From contig NZ_CP100595.1 of assembly GCF_024267655.1 (NCBI RefSeq), positions 806,001-870,000 of the forward strand: a stretch of DNA of 64,000 nt. Reading direction: 5' to 3'. Made by a program: the position numbers and the translations under genes. Positions 53,615-62,513 of this stretch are shown one piece after another. This stretch comes from Arcobacter roscoffensis. Lineage in GTDB: Bacteria > Campylobacterota > Campylobacteria > Campylobacterales > Arcobacteraceae. The notes under the pieces are model-generated. The model was not told where the DNA came from. It saw only the letters and a list, made by a program, of their open reading frames with translations, and made no database searches. Each line of letters opens with the position of its first letter. Within the stretch, counting starts at the first letter, position 1.

Positions 53615-53739
53615 TATCTATCCTTTTTTTCTTTGGATTATAACAAAGTTTCACCAAACTTAACATTTATTTAACTAATAATTAATATTAAATTAACACC
53701 TATATTAGATAATTCAAGAAAAGTTTATCAAGGAAAATT

Positions 53740-55716
53740 ATGAAAAAAATCACTACTATTTCACTTTTATGCGCTGCGAGCATTTTAGGTGCAAATGATA
53801 CTATTAAACTTGAAAAAATAGAAGTTCAAGAAAAAGTAAATGCTAAGATAGTAAAAGATGTAAGTAATGAGCAAATTAAAAGTGCTGATTTAGCAGAATC
53901 TCTTACAAAAAATATACCATCAATCTCTATTGTAAGAAGAAGTGGTATTGCTAATGATATTATTTTAAGAGGTCAAAAGAAAGACAATATTAACATCTTG
54001 ATTGATGATGCAAAAATCTATGGCGCATGTCCAAATAGAATGGATCCACCAACTTCTCATGTGTTATCAAATAACATAGAAAGCGTTGAGGTTATTGAAG
54101 GGCCTTATGATGTTGAAAACTTTGGTACATTAAGTGGTAAAGTAAAAGTAAATACTAAAAAGCCAACTAAAGAGTTCAAAGGTGAAATAAATGCAGGAGC
54201 AGGAAGCTTTGGATATCAAAAGCTAAGTGCAAATATAAGTGGTGGAAATGATAAGGTAAAAGTTTTAGTTTCTGCTTCAACTGAAAAAAGTGACCAATAT
54301 GAAGATGGAAATGGAAATGACTTTTTAGAACAACAAAAAGCTAATGGTGTTGGAGGTTTTAGCCAATACTCAAATGATAAAGAAGAAGCATATGAAAAAA
54401 AGACACTTTTAACAAAGCTTATTTTTAATATAGATGATAGTAGTGAAATAAAACTATCTTACAATGCAAATAGAAGTGATAATGTTCTATATCCAAATAC
54501 TCCAATGGATGCTGATTATGATGATTCAAATATTTATACTTTTGGATATATAAAAAGAGATTTAGGACAATACTCTAAAGAGCTGAGTTTAGATTATTAT
54601 TATTCAAATGTTGATCATCCAATGAGTACAAGATTAAGAAATTATGATTTAAATTCAAACATGATGATGAGAGACAAATATATGACGAATCATATGAAAA
54701 GCTCAATTAAAGGACTTAAAATTAAAAATAGTATGGAGTTTTCAGATACTTTATACACTTTTGGTTTAGATGCTAGTCAAAGAAATTGGAAAGGACAAAA
54801 GTTTGCCAGTGTTGCTGCAACTGGTGTAGTTGTTCCAACATCTATATCTACAAGTTTAGCATCAACTGATACAACAAATAAAGCTTTATTTGCAAAAATA
54901 CAAAAAACATTTGGTAAATTAGATTTAGAGTTTGGTTCAAGATATGATTATACTGATATTGATACTATAAGTTCAACAAGTAATGATAAAAAATATACTT
55001 CTTTAAATGCAAATATATTTGCTACTTATAATACAGATGAAAATACTAAATACTTTGCCGGATTAGGAAAAGCTTCAAGAGTTCCTGATGCAAGAGAGTT
55101 ATATTATGCGGGTAGTGGAAATGATGACTTAGACCAAACTAAAAACTATGAATTAGATTTAGGATTTGAAAAGACTATAGGAAACTTTAATATTAGAACA
55201 AAAGCATTTTATTCAAAACTTGAAGATTATATTTATAATACAGGAACATTTACAAATATTGATGCAAAAATTTATGGTTTAGATATTAGTGGTTTTTACT
55301 ATTTAAGTGATGAATTATCTTTTGATTATGGTATTGCATATCAAAGAGGTAAAAAAGATGGAGATTTTGCAGATAAAGATTTAGCTGAAATTGCACCACT
55401 TAAAGGAAACTTCGCAGTTAATTATGAAAAAGGTAATGCTAAATTTACAACTGAAATTATAGCTGTTGATAGTTGGGATAGTTTTGATTCAGATAATGGT
55501 GAGCAAGCCTTAGGTGGATATGCTGTTGTAAATACAAAGTATAGTAATAATATTACTAAAAATATTGGCTTTACATTAGGGATTGATAATATTTTTGATA
55601 AAACGTATACATCAACAAATACTTATAATGATATTAAGTATATAGGTTTAGGACAAACAGAATTATTAAATGATCCAGGCAGATATTTTTACGCAAATTT
55701 AAAATACAGTTTTTAA
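53740..55716 (+). CDS. TonB-dependent copper receptor (OprC/NosA-like)
   Basis: An outer-membrane beta-barrel transporter, 658 residues, with signal peptide MKKITTISLLCAASILGA. The plug domain (about 25-145) has ADLAESLTKNIPSISIVRRSG and IESVEVIEGPYDVENFGTLSG; a 22-strand-type barrel follows, ending in YFYANLKYSF with a terminal aromatic residue. The plug contains IYGACPNRMDPPTSH, with C97-x3-M101, and a barrel loop has H293-x-M295. This CxxxM plus HxM combination is the copper site of OprC-type receptors. The 125 bases upstream are AT-rich with an AAGGAA ribosome site. Confidence 0.87.
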   Translation: MKKITTISLLCAASILGANDTIKLEKIEVQEKVNAKIVKDVSNEQIKSADLAESLTKNIPSISIVRRSGIANDIILRGQKKDNINILIDDAKIYGACPNRMDPPTSHVLSNNIESVEVIEGPYDVENFGTLSGKVKVNTKKPTKEFKGEINAGAGSFGYQKLSANISGGNDKVKVLVSASTEKSDQYEDGNGNDFLEQQKANGVGGFSQYSNDKEEAYEKKTLLTKLIFNIDDSSEIKLSYNANRSDNVLYPNTPMDADYDDSNIYTFGYIKRDLGQYSKELSLDYYYSNVDHPMSTRLRNYDLNSNMMMRDKYMTNHMKSSIKGLKIKNSMEFSDTLYTFGLDASQRNWKGQKFASVAATGVVVPTSISTSLASTDTTNKALFAKIQKTFGKLDLEFGSRYDYTDIDTISSTSNDKKYTSLNANIFATYNTDENTKYFAGLGKASRVPDARELYYAGSGNDDLDQTKNYELDLGFEKTIGNFNIRTKAFYSKLEDYIYNTGTFTNIDAKIYGLDISGFYYLSDELSFDYGIAYQRGKKDGDFADKDLAEIAPLKGNFAVNYEKGNAKFTTEIIAVDSWDSFDSDNGEQALGGYAVVNTKYSNNITKNIGFTLGIDNIFDKTYTSTNTYNDIKYIGLGQTELLNDPGRYFYANLKYSF

Positions 55717-55731
55717 TAGTTAAAGAATAAG

Positions 55732-55762
55732 TTTGAAAGCTTATTTAATATAAGCTTTCAAA
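55732..55762 (+). terminator. Terminator after the TonB receptor
   Basis: Perfect 13-bp arms TTTGAAAGCTTAT / ATAAGCTTTCAAA with a 5-base loop. Confidence 0.7.
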
Positions 55763-55780
55763 TTATGTAGAATTTTTAAG

Positions 55781-55900
55781 TTATTTGTTTTTATTTTTTG
55801 GGTCATTTTTATCATCACCAAAAAACATCATTTTTTTCCCTAGTAGTATTAAGGCTACAACGATAAACATCATTAGGTATATTTCCCAAGGCTCTCTCAT
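55781..55900 (-). CDS. 39-residue single-helix membrane protein
   Basis: A short gene reading MREPWEIYLMMFIVVALILL, continuing to GKKMMFFGDDKNDPKN and a basic end. One membrane helix (about 6-22) with Met-rich flanks. AAGGA lies 7 bases before the ATG. It may be the first gene of a reverse unit or an orphan; the rpiB gene ends upstream of it on the same strand (24 bases). No homologue recognised. Confidence 0.55.
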   Translation of the reverse strand: MREPWEIYLMMFIVVALILLGKKMMFFGDDKNDPKNKNK

Positions 55901-55924
55901 TAAAAATCCTTTTTTATTTTAGTT

Positions 55925-56380
55925 TTATGCTCTACAAGAACCTGTTTTTCCTAAAGCATTGATTTTTTCAACTCTTCCTTCGTGTCTTCCACCTTCAAAA
56001 GAGGCTTCATTCCATGCTTCAACTATAGCTTCAACCATACCATAGCCAGATACTCTTTCACCTAAACAAATAACATTTGCATCATTATGTTCTCTTGCCA
56101 TTTGAGCTGAGTATTCATTGTGACAAAGTGCAGCTCTAATACCATCAAATTTATTTGCAGCCATACTCATACCAATTCCAGAACCACAAATCAAAATACC
56201 TTTGCTTCCTTCATTTTCTAAAACATTTTCACATACTTTTGCAGCAAAATCAGGATAGTCAACTCTATCTTTACTGTTAGGTCCTAAATCAATAACTTCA
56301 TGACCTCTTTTTTCAAACAACTCTTTTACGTAAGCTTTAATATCAATACCAGCATGGTCAGCTCCAATAAAATACTTCAT
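55925..56380 (-). CDS. rpiB: Ribose-5-phosphate isomerase B
   Basis: Interconverts ribose 5-phosphate and ribulose 5-phosphate. 151 residues: FIGADHAGIDIKAYV, the phosphate loop and catalytic cysteine in GILICGSGIGMSMAANK, AALCHNEYSAQMAREHNDANVICLG, and GRHEGRVEKI. It shares one base with the lepB stop and is part of the folD-lepB-rpiB operon. Confidence 0.94.
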   Translation of the reverse strand: MKYFIGADHAGIDIKAYVKELFEKRGHEVIDLGPNSKDRVDYPDFAAKVCENVLENEGSKGILICGSGIGMSMAANKFDGIRAALCHNEYSAQMAREHNDANVICLGERVSGYGMVEAIVEAWNEASFEGGRHEGRVEKINALGKTGSCRA

Positions 56381-57165
56381 TAATAAATTCCTTCTTTATG
56401 TTCTATTTTAAACTCTTTATTTTCCATATCTTCTTCTATTGTTTCAATAGATTTAAACATTCTATCCCATCTAATTTCGTAGTTGTCATCCCAAGAAAAG
56501 TAAATAAACCATGGCTTACCAACTATATATTTGTATGGAACTGTTCCCCAAAACCTTGAGTCATTTGAATGGTCTCTATTATCACCCATCATAAAAGTTT
56601 CATCTTCTGGGATTTTTATAGGCATCATATTAAATAGTTCACTTGGGTTTAAACCATTATTTACAACACTTGGGTCTGTGTGAATTCCTGGATGATCTTT
56701 TTTATATGGATTTATAACCCATAATCTATCACCAACTTCTATGATACTCTCTTTTGGATAGTTTGCTTTTACAAATTCATTTCCTTCTTTAGGGTGTAAA
56801 AGAAGATTTTTCTTTTGAATAGCGATAATATCTCCACCAGTAGCAACAGCTCTTTTTACATAGTGAATCTTTTCATTTTTAGGGTATCTAAATACAACAA
56901 TATCACCTCTTTGTGGTCTATCACCTTCTATTAAGTGTCCATTGTCATTAAAGTCAGGTAAAACTTTCACTTCAATCCAAGGAATTCTAGGTGTTGCTAT
57001 TCCATAAGAAAATTTTTTTACAAAAAGCATATCTCCAATTAATAAAGTGTTTTTCATTGAACCACTAGGAATTACAAAAGCTTGCGCTACAAAGAAAATA
57101 ATTGATAGTACTATTACAATTGTACCAGTCCATGAAGAGGACCAGTCATAAATTTTTCTAAGCAT
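56380..57165 (-). CDS. lepB: Signal peptidase I
   Basis: Cleaves signal peptides at the outer face of the inner membrane. 261 residues: N-terminal helix (about 15-32), catalytic S36 in FVIPSGSMKNTLLIGD, lysine K104 in HYVKRAVATGGD, and box E GDNRDHSNDSRFWG. It overlaps folD by 8 bases. Confidence 0.95.
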   Translation of the reverse strand: MLRKIYDWSSSWTGTIVIVLSIIFFVAQAFVIPSGSMKNTLLIGDMLFVKKFSYGIATPRIPWIEVKVLPDFNDNGHLIEGDRPQRGDIVVFRYPKNEKIHYVKRAVATGGDIIAIQKKNLLLHPKEGNEFVKANYPKESIIEVGDRLWVINPYKKDHPGIHTDPSVVNNGLNPSELFNMMPIKIPEDETFMMGDNRDHSNDSRFWGTVPYKYIVGKPWFIYFSWDDNYEIRWDRMFKSIETIEEDMENKEFKIEHKEGIY

Positions 57166-58024
57166 TTGTACCTTCTCTTTTATCTCTTAATTTTGCAGCT
57201 TTAAGAGTATTTTTAAGTAGCATACCAATAGTCATTGGTCCAACTCCACCAGGTACGGGTGTAATAAATGAACATTTTTCTTTACAATCTTCAAAGTCAG
57301 CATCACCTGTTAGTTTACCTGTATCAAGTCTATTAATTCCAACATCAATAACAACAGCACCATCTTTTAACATATCACCTTTAAGTAAGTGCGGAACACC
57401 AACTGCAATGATTACAATATCAGCAGCTTTTGTGTGAGCTGATAAATCTTTTGTTCTTGAGTTACATACTGTTACAGTTGCTTTTGCATTTGTAAGTAAA
57501 GAAGCCATTGGTTTACCAACAATATCAGATGAACCAATAACAACACAATTTTTACCGCTTAATTCTATGTTGTTTTCCTCAAACATTCTCATTACACCAA
57601 AAGGTGTTGCAGGTATAAATGAATCTAAATTTGAAACCATTCTTCCTACATTATATGGATGGAAACCATCTACATCTTTAAATGGATTAATTGCTTCTAA
57701 TACAGTAGTTGTATCAATATGCTTTGGAAGTGGTAATTGAACTAAAATACCATCAAGTTTAGAATCATTATTCATCTCATCAATTAACTCTAATAACTCT
57801 TCTTGAGTTGTAGATGATGGTTTAGTATGAACAACTGAATAAATTCCAGCATTTTCACAAGCTTTATGTTTACTATTTACATAAGTTGCACTTGCAGCAT
57901 CGTCACCAACTAGTACTACAGCTAAACCTGGTGTTATTCCTTCTTTATTTTTAAGTTCTTCAACTTCAACTCTTACTTCTTCTTTGATTTTCGCAGATAA
58001 TGCTTTCCCGTCTATTACTGTCAT
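57158..58024 (-). CDS. folD: Methylenetetrahydrofolate dehydrogenase / methenyltetrahydrofolate cyclohydrolase
   Basis: A bifunctional one-carbon enzyme. 288 residues with YVNSKHKACENAGI (catalytic Y and K), LDGILVQLPLPKHID, the NADP-binding VVIGSSDIVGKPMASLLTN, and FITPVPGGVGPMTIGMLL. First gene of folD-lepB-rpiB, with AAGGG before the ATG. Confidence 0.95.
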   Translation of the reverse strand: MTVIDGKALSAKIKEEVRVEVEELKNKEGITPGLAVVLVGDDAASATYVNSKHKACENAGIYSVVHTKPSSTTQEELLELIDEMNNDSKLDGILVQLPLPKHIDTTTVLEAINPFKDVDGFHPYNVGRMVSNLDSFIPATPFGVMRMFEENNIELSGKNCVVIGSSDIVGKPMASLLTNAKATVTVCNSRTKDLSAHTKAADIVIIAVGVPHLLKGDMLKDGAVVIDVGINRLDTGKLTGDADFEDCKEKCSFITPVPGGVGPMTIGMLLKNTLKAAKLRDKREGTNA

Positions 58025-58176
58025 GGAGTTTAACCCTTATTATTTGTTAATTTTAATGAGATATATTATCTAAAAATCGATTACAAAAAGTTAAACTTAT
58101 AAATATCTAAAACTTAAACAAACTTAAAGTTAGTTTCAGGTAGAATCGCGCTTCAAATTTAAAACAAGGATCGTTT

Positions 58177-58713
58177 ATGTTAGAGGGTATCGTAAGAGAT
58201 AGTATGACAAAACAAGCAACAAAAACTTTAAGAAGAGAAGGTTTCTTAATTGCAAACATCTACGGAAAAGGTTTAGAGAATATTTCAGCAGCATTCAAAA
58301 GAAATGACTTCATTAGATTTATGAAAAATAAAGATAGTTTAGCATTTGATGTAAAAGTTGGAGATAAAGAGATTAAAGTAGTAGTTCAAGAGTACCAAAG
58401 ATGTCCAATCACTTCTGATTTATTACACGTTGATTTAATGGTAGCACAAGCAGGTGTTAAAGCCGCTTATAAAGTTCCTGTAATTGCAACAGGTCTTGCA
58501 AAAGGTATTAAAAACAAAGGTCTTTTAATGGTTCACACTAAAAGAGTTCCTGTAAAATGTACAATTGAAGATTTACCACAAAACTTTACTTTAGATGTAA
58601 CTGATTTAGACGTTGGAAACAACATCTTAATTAGAGATTTAGAGTTACCAGAAAATGTTACTTGTCACTTAGACCCAAGAGTTCCAGTTGTTGGTATAAT
58701 TAAAGCTAAGTAA
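58177..58713 (+). CDS. rplY: 50S ribosomal protein L25 (CTC form)
   Basis: Binds 5S rRNA. 178 residues: the N-terminal L25 barrel ([17 protein letters not shown]) and the C-terminal TL5/CTC domain ([20 protein letters not shown], with [10 protein letters not shown] at the end). The bases just upstream hold TAGAAT as a likely -10 and AAGGA as ribosome site. It is followed by pth, a common pairing. Confidence 0.94.
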   Translation: MLEGIVRDSMTKQATKTLRREGFLIANIYGKGLENISAAFKRNDFIRFMKNKDSLAFDVKVGDKEIKVVVQEYQRCPITSDLLHVDLMVAQAGVKAAYKVPVIATGLAKGIKNKGLLMVHTKRVPVKCTIEDLPQNFTLDVTDLDVGNNILIRDLELPENVTCHLDPRVPVVGIIKAK

Positions 58714-58723
58714 TTTTAGATTT

Positions 58724-59278
58724 ATGAACTTAATAGTTGGTCTTGGAAATATTGGTGAAAAATACCAATTGACACGACATAATGTAGGCTTTTTAGTTAT
58801 CGATGAGATAACTAAAGGTCTTACAACTGCAAATATAAACAAATCAAATTTTCATTCTACACTTTTAAAATCAGGCTATAGCCTATATTCAAAACCTACA
58901 ACTTATATGAATAACTCAGGATTAGCAGTTCATGCTATTAAAGAGTATTATAAAATAGACTTAGAAGATATTATTGTTATTCATGATGATTTAGATTTAC
59001 CTTTTGGAACTGTTAAGTTCAAAATAGGTGGAGGTCATGGTGGACATAATGGTCTAAGATCATTAGATTCACATATTGGAAAAGATTATATAAGAATTAG
59101 AATAGGTATTGGTAAACCTGCAAATAAAAGTGAAGTTGTAAATTATGTATTAGATAACTTTTCAAAAGAAGAATTAAATAAACTACAAGATATAATACCT
59201 CATACTATTAAAGCGATTGAAGCACTTAAAAGTGGGGAAGACATCGCTCAAGTAAAATCTAAATTTACATTGAAATAA
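58724..59278 (+). CDS. pth: Peptidyl-tRNA hydrolase
   Basis: Releases tRNA from dropped-off peptidyl-tRNA. 184 residues: LIVGLGNIGEKYQLTRHNVGF with catalytic H19, KPTTYMNNSG, VIHDDLDLPFGTVK, and GGGHGGHNGLRSL. It lies 10 bases after rplY and 1 base before lptG. Confidence 0.95.
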   Translation: MNLIVGLGNIGEKYQLTRHNVGFLVIDEITKGLTTANINKSNFHSTLLKSGYSLYSKPTTYMNNSGLAVHAIKEYYKIDLEDIIVIHDDLDLPFGTVKFKIGGGHGGHNGLRSLDSHIGKDYIRIRIGIGKPANKSEVVNYVLDNFSKEELNKLQDIIPHTIKAIEALKSGEDIAQVKSKFTLK

Positions 59279-59279
59279 G

Positions 59280-60347
59280 ATGAGCATATTAACTAAATAT
59301 ATTTTAAAGAAATACTTACTAAATTTTATCATTGTTTTAATCTCCTTGGAACTTTTTTTCGTAGGGATTGATTTTTTACAAAACTTTAAAGACTTGCCAA
59401 ACTCAGCTAACTTACAGCTTTTATATATTCTATATAATGCTTTTTTTACATTAACGCTTGCATTGCCATTATCTATTATTTTTGGATGGATTATTACTTT
59501 AGTTTTATTTATTAAAAATAATGAACTAGTTGCTTTTAATGCTGTAGGAAGTGCAAGTAGCAAAATCTATGCACCAGTTGTTAAAGTATCATTATTCTTA
59601 ATTGCACTATTGGTTTTATTACAAGCCACACCTTTGGCTTATTCTTATGATCAAAAAAGAAAGATAGCAAAAGGAGAGTATTTTACAAATACCAAGTCAG
59701 ATATTTTTTTAAAATATAATGATAATTATATATATTTTGAAAAATTATTACCTTTGGAAAAAAAAGCTGAAAATATTCATATTTATAAAGTAAAGAATGA
59801 TGATATTACTCAAACAATAATTGCAAAAGATGCTTATTTTCAAAATGATAGATGGTATGTAGTAGATGCAAAAATCATTACTAAACCATCAAATCTAGAA
59901 CAAAATGATGCTAAGTTAGATGTAAAGTATGAGAAATTTTTACATACTTTAGAAGGTTTTAGACCTAAAATTTTAGATAATGTATATGAATCAAAATCAA
60001 ACTTTTCTATTTTTGATGCAGTATCAGCTTTAATACTATTGTCAAATCAAGGAATAAATACAGATAAGATAAGAGGAGCTTTATATAATCAAATAGTAGT
60101 TCCGTTTTTTGTTGTTCCTATTATTTTACTTACATTTGCTTATGCTTCTTTAAATAGTCGGTTTTTTAATATGGGAAGATTTGTTTCTTCTTCTGTTTTT
60201 GGAACATTAGTGGTTTGGGGAATATTCTTTATGCTATTTAAATTTACTAATGGTGGTATAGTGACTCCAGAAGTATCTATTTTACTTCCAATGATAGTAT
60301 GGCTCTTAAGTGCACTTTATATTTATAATAGAAAAATGAATTCATAA
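59280..60347 (+). CDS. LptF/LptG-family lipopolysaccharide export permease
   Basis: An inner-membrane subunit of the Lpt machine. 355 residues: three N-terminal helices, a periplasmic beta-jellyroll (about 125-235) and three C-terminal helices, the YjgP/YjgQ pattern. TKYILKKYLLNFIIVLISLE and FIKNNELVAFNAVGSASSKI (coupling helix) are typical. LptG is slightly more likely than LptF by size, but I leave it open. It follows pth by one base. Confidence 0.88.
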   Translation: MSILTKYILKKYLLNFIIVLISLELFFVGIDFLQNFKDLPNSANLQLLYILYNAFFTLTLALPLSIIFGWIITLVLFIKNNELVAFNAVGSASSKIYAPVVKVSLFLIALLVLLQATPLAYSYDQKRKIAKGEYFTNTKSDIFLKYNDNYIYFEKLLPLEKKAENIHIYKVKNDDITQTIIAKDAYFQNDRWYVVDAKIITKPSNLEQNDAKLDVKYEKFLHTLEGFRPKILDNVYESKSNFSIFDAVSALILLSNQGINTDKIRGALYNQIVVPFFVVPIILLTFAYASLNSRFFNMGRFVSSSVFGTLVVWGIFFMLFKFTNGGIVTPEVSILLPMIVWLLSALYIYNRKMNS

Positions 60348-60362
60348 AAAGGTTTGGTTTAG

Positions 60363-60809
60363 ATGAAATCACATGCAAAAGCATATGGAGTTGTTCCATA
60401 TTTAGTAGAAAAAGACGATATTAAAATCTTATTATGTAAATCAGTAATGAGCAGGGAAAAATGGGGTTGTTTAAAGGGTATGAAACTTAAAGAAGAAACT
60501 GCTTTTGAGTGCGCTAAAAGAGAGTTTTTTGAAGAAAGTTCTATAGATATTGAAATAGGTATTTTTGAGGACTATTTTGAACAAATCAATTTAGAAAAAG
60601 ATGTTGGAGTTTGGTTGGTAAATGCCAATAATATCGAAGGCTTACAAAGTAAATTTGTTAATTATACTCTAAAAACAAATTATCTATCTTGGGAAAATTC
60701 AAAGGTTAAGTTTTTTTCACTTGATGAATTACCACCTTTAAAGAAAAAACAATCTAAACTTATAAATGAGATTAAGGATTTTTTAGAAAGTAAGAGTCTA
60801 TTCCATTAG
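60363..60809 (+). CDS. NUDIX hydrolase
   Basis: 148 residues with a Nudix box that starts GMKLKEETAFECAKREFFEE and continues SSI (usual form Gx5Ex7REUxEExGU; the late G is S here). AYGVVPYLVEKDDIKILLCKS precedes it. The substrate (a nucleoside diphosphate derivative or dinucleotide) is not predictable. It lies 15 bases after the lpt gene and overlaps the convergent amidase gene by 38 bases. Confidence 0.85.
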   Translation: MKSHAKAYGVVPYLVEKDDIKILLCKSVMSREKWGCLKGMKLKEETAFECAKREFFEESSIDIEIGIFEDYFEQINLEKDVGVWLVNANNIEGLQSKFVNYTLKTNYLSWENSKVKFFSLDELPPLKKKQSKLINEIKDFLESKSLFH

Positions 60810-62511
60810 CAATACCTTTTGCTAATAGTTTTTGATATTTACTACTATAAAGTCTTTTACTTTCAATTGGATGAGACATATATCCAAGCTCAACTAAAAT
60901 AGAGGGCATCTGAGCCCCTACAAGAACCCAAAATGGTCCTTCTCTAACTCCTGAGTCATTAACGCCTTTATAGCTTTTTTTAACTGATTGTAGTAATCCT
61001 GCTTGTACATCAATAGCAAGTTTATGAGAAGCTGTAATTCTTGGTCTATTTAGTGACTCTAAGAATGCAGCTTTTGTAGAGTTACTCATCTTTCTAATAT
61101 CTACACTATTTTCTTTTGCAGCAACTCTTTTTGCTCTTTCACTTCTTGCTGGACTTAAGAAAAAAGTTTCAATTCCTGATACTTTATTTGCTCTACTTTT
61201 AGCAATAGCATTTGCATGAATTGATATAAATATATCAGCATTCTTTTTATTTGCTAATAGAGTTCTATTTCTCACTTTTATAAATTTATCGTTATGTCTT
61301 GTAAGATAAACTTTGTATCCTCTTTTTTTAAGCATTGTGTATAGTTGCTTTGAAACTTTTAAAGTTACTACCTTCTCATATCTTTTGTTAGGTCCTATAG
61401 CTCCCACATCATGTTTTCCATGTCCTGGATCAATTACTATAACCTTATCTTTAAAAATATTATATTGAGGATTAATAGCTTTTGATGTTGAAGTAGGAGT
61501 AATATTTAAAATCTTTATAACTAGTTGTCTTTTATTAACAACATAAATTAGTTTTAAATCTTTTTTATTGCTAAGTCTCAGTCTTAAGGTATTTGGTTTT
61601 ACCTGTCCTACTGATATTTTATAAATACCATTCATTTCAAGTTTTATTGGTTTGGCAAACTTAAATTTACCCTTGATATCAAATACTTCATCTATAAAGC
61701 CTTTATTTTTGTAAGTAACATAATTTACATCTTTTTTAGATATGTTTTTATTAAATTCTACAATGACTTTATTATCTTGAGTATAAAGTGTTCTAATAGA
61801 GTTTTTTGTATCTATAAAATTATTCTCTTTTATAGATGGGTTAATGACTTTTTTATTTGGTTTAGTTTCTACTTTCTTTTTTACAGTTAAGTCATCAATT
61901 GAAATGATTATTTGTTTTCTATCTACCATATATGAAGTCTTAAGATTTCTTTTATTTGCTATTACAATTCTTAAAGTGTATGCTTTAAATTGTCCTACAA
62001 CAACTTTATCAACACCTTTTATAGATAGTTTAGTATCTCGTGCAAAAGGAAAGTTTCCTTTTAAATCATAAACATCTTTTGTTGCAGAATCATTTTTTAA
62101 TTCAAAAAATCTTAACACATCATCTTTTGTAACTTCTTTTGAATAGCTAATTACTATATTGTTTTCAACTGTATATACAGATTCAATTTTATTTTTTGTA
62201 GAAGTTTGTATTTGTGTATTTTTAGTATTTGTTTGTTTTTTAGGTTTTGATACTTCTTTCCCTAAAGTTTTATTTTCTTTTTGAAGTAAAATTTCAAGTT
62301 TTTTCTTATCAGTAGTTGTATCTTTATTTAGTTTTTCACCTAAAATAATTAGTTTTTGTAAAGCTTGTTTTTTTTGCTCATTATCTTTTTTAAGCACTGC
62401 TTTTAGGTAGCTCATTTTAGATGAATGGTACTCATCTTTTAAGCTATCACTAAAAGCATTTAATGTAAATGTTATTAGTAAAAGGTTAAGAATAAAAAAT
62501 TTTTTTAAAAT
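60772..62511 (-). CDS. amiC: N-acetylmuramoyl-L-alanine amidase with two AMIN-like repeats (probable ATT start)
   Basis: A periplasmic cell-wall hydrolase. The C-terminal Amidase_3 domain has zinc ligands in VIDPGHGKHDVGA, the following glutamate, FISIHANA, and the catalytic glutamate in LVELGYMSHP. Two related beta-rich repeats precede it (each with the pattern KG-F-FA..K.....G), likely AMIN domains for septal targeting. The first ATG (62415) gives 547 residues without export signal. The frame continues upstream to an ATT at 62511, 7 bases after AAGGAG, adding LKKFFILNLLLITFTLNAFS, a convincing signal peptide. I therefore take ATT as start (579 residues). It overlaps the NUDIX gene at its 3' end. 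Confidence 0.85.
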   Translation of the reverse strand: MLKKFFILNLLLITFTLNAFSDSLKDEYHSSKMSYLKAVLKKDNEQKKQALQKLIILGEKLNKDTTTDKKKLEILLQKENKTLGKEVSKPKKQTNTKNTQIQTSTKNKIESVYTVENNIVISYSKEVTKDDVLRFFELKNDSATKDVYDLKGNFPFARDTKLSIKGVDKVVVGQFKAYTLRIVIANKRNLKTSYMVDRKQIIISIDDLTVKKKVETKPNKKVINPSIKENNFIDTKNSIRTLYTQDNKVIVEFNKNISKKDVNYVTYKNKGFIDEVFDIKGKFKFAKPIKLEMNGIYKISVGQVKPNTLRLRLSNKKDLKLIYVVNKRQLVIKILNITPTSTSKAINPQYNIFKDKVIVIDPGHGKHDVGAIGPNKRYEKVVTLKVSKQLYTMLKKRGYKVYLTRHNDKFIKVRNRTLLANKKNADIFISIHANAIAKSRANKVSGIETFFLSPARSERAKRVAAKENSVDIRKMSNSTKAAFLESLNRPRITASHKLAIDVQAGLLQSVKKSYKGVNDSGVREGPFWVLVGAQMPSILVELGYMSHPIESKRLYSSKYQKLLAKGIANGIDSYFLKNP

Positions 62512-62513
62512 TT

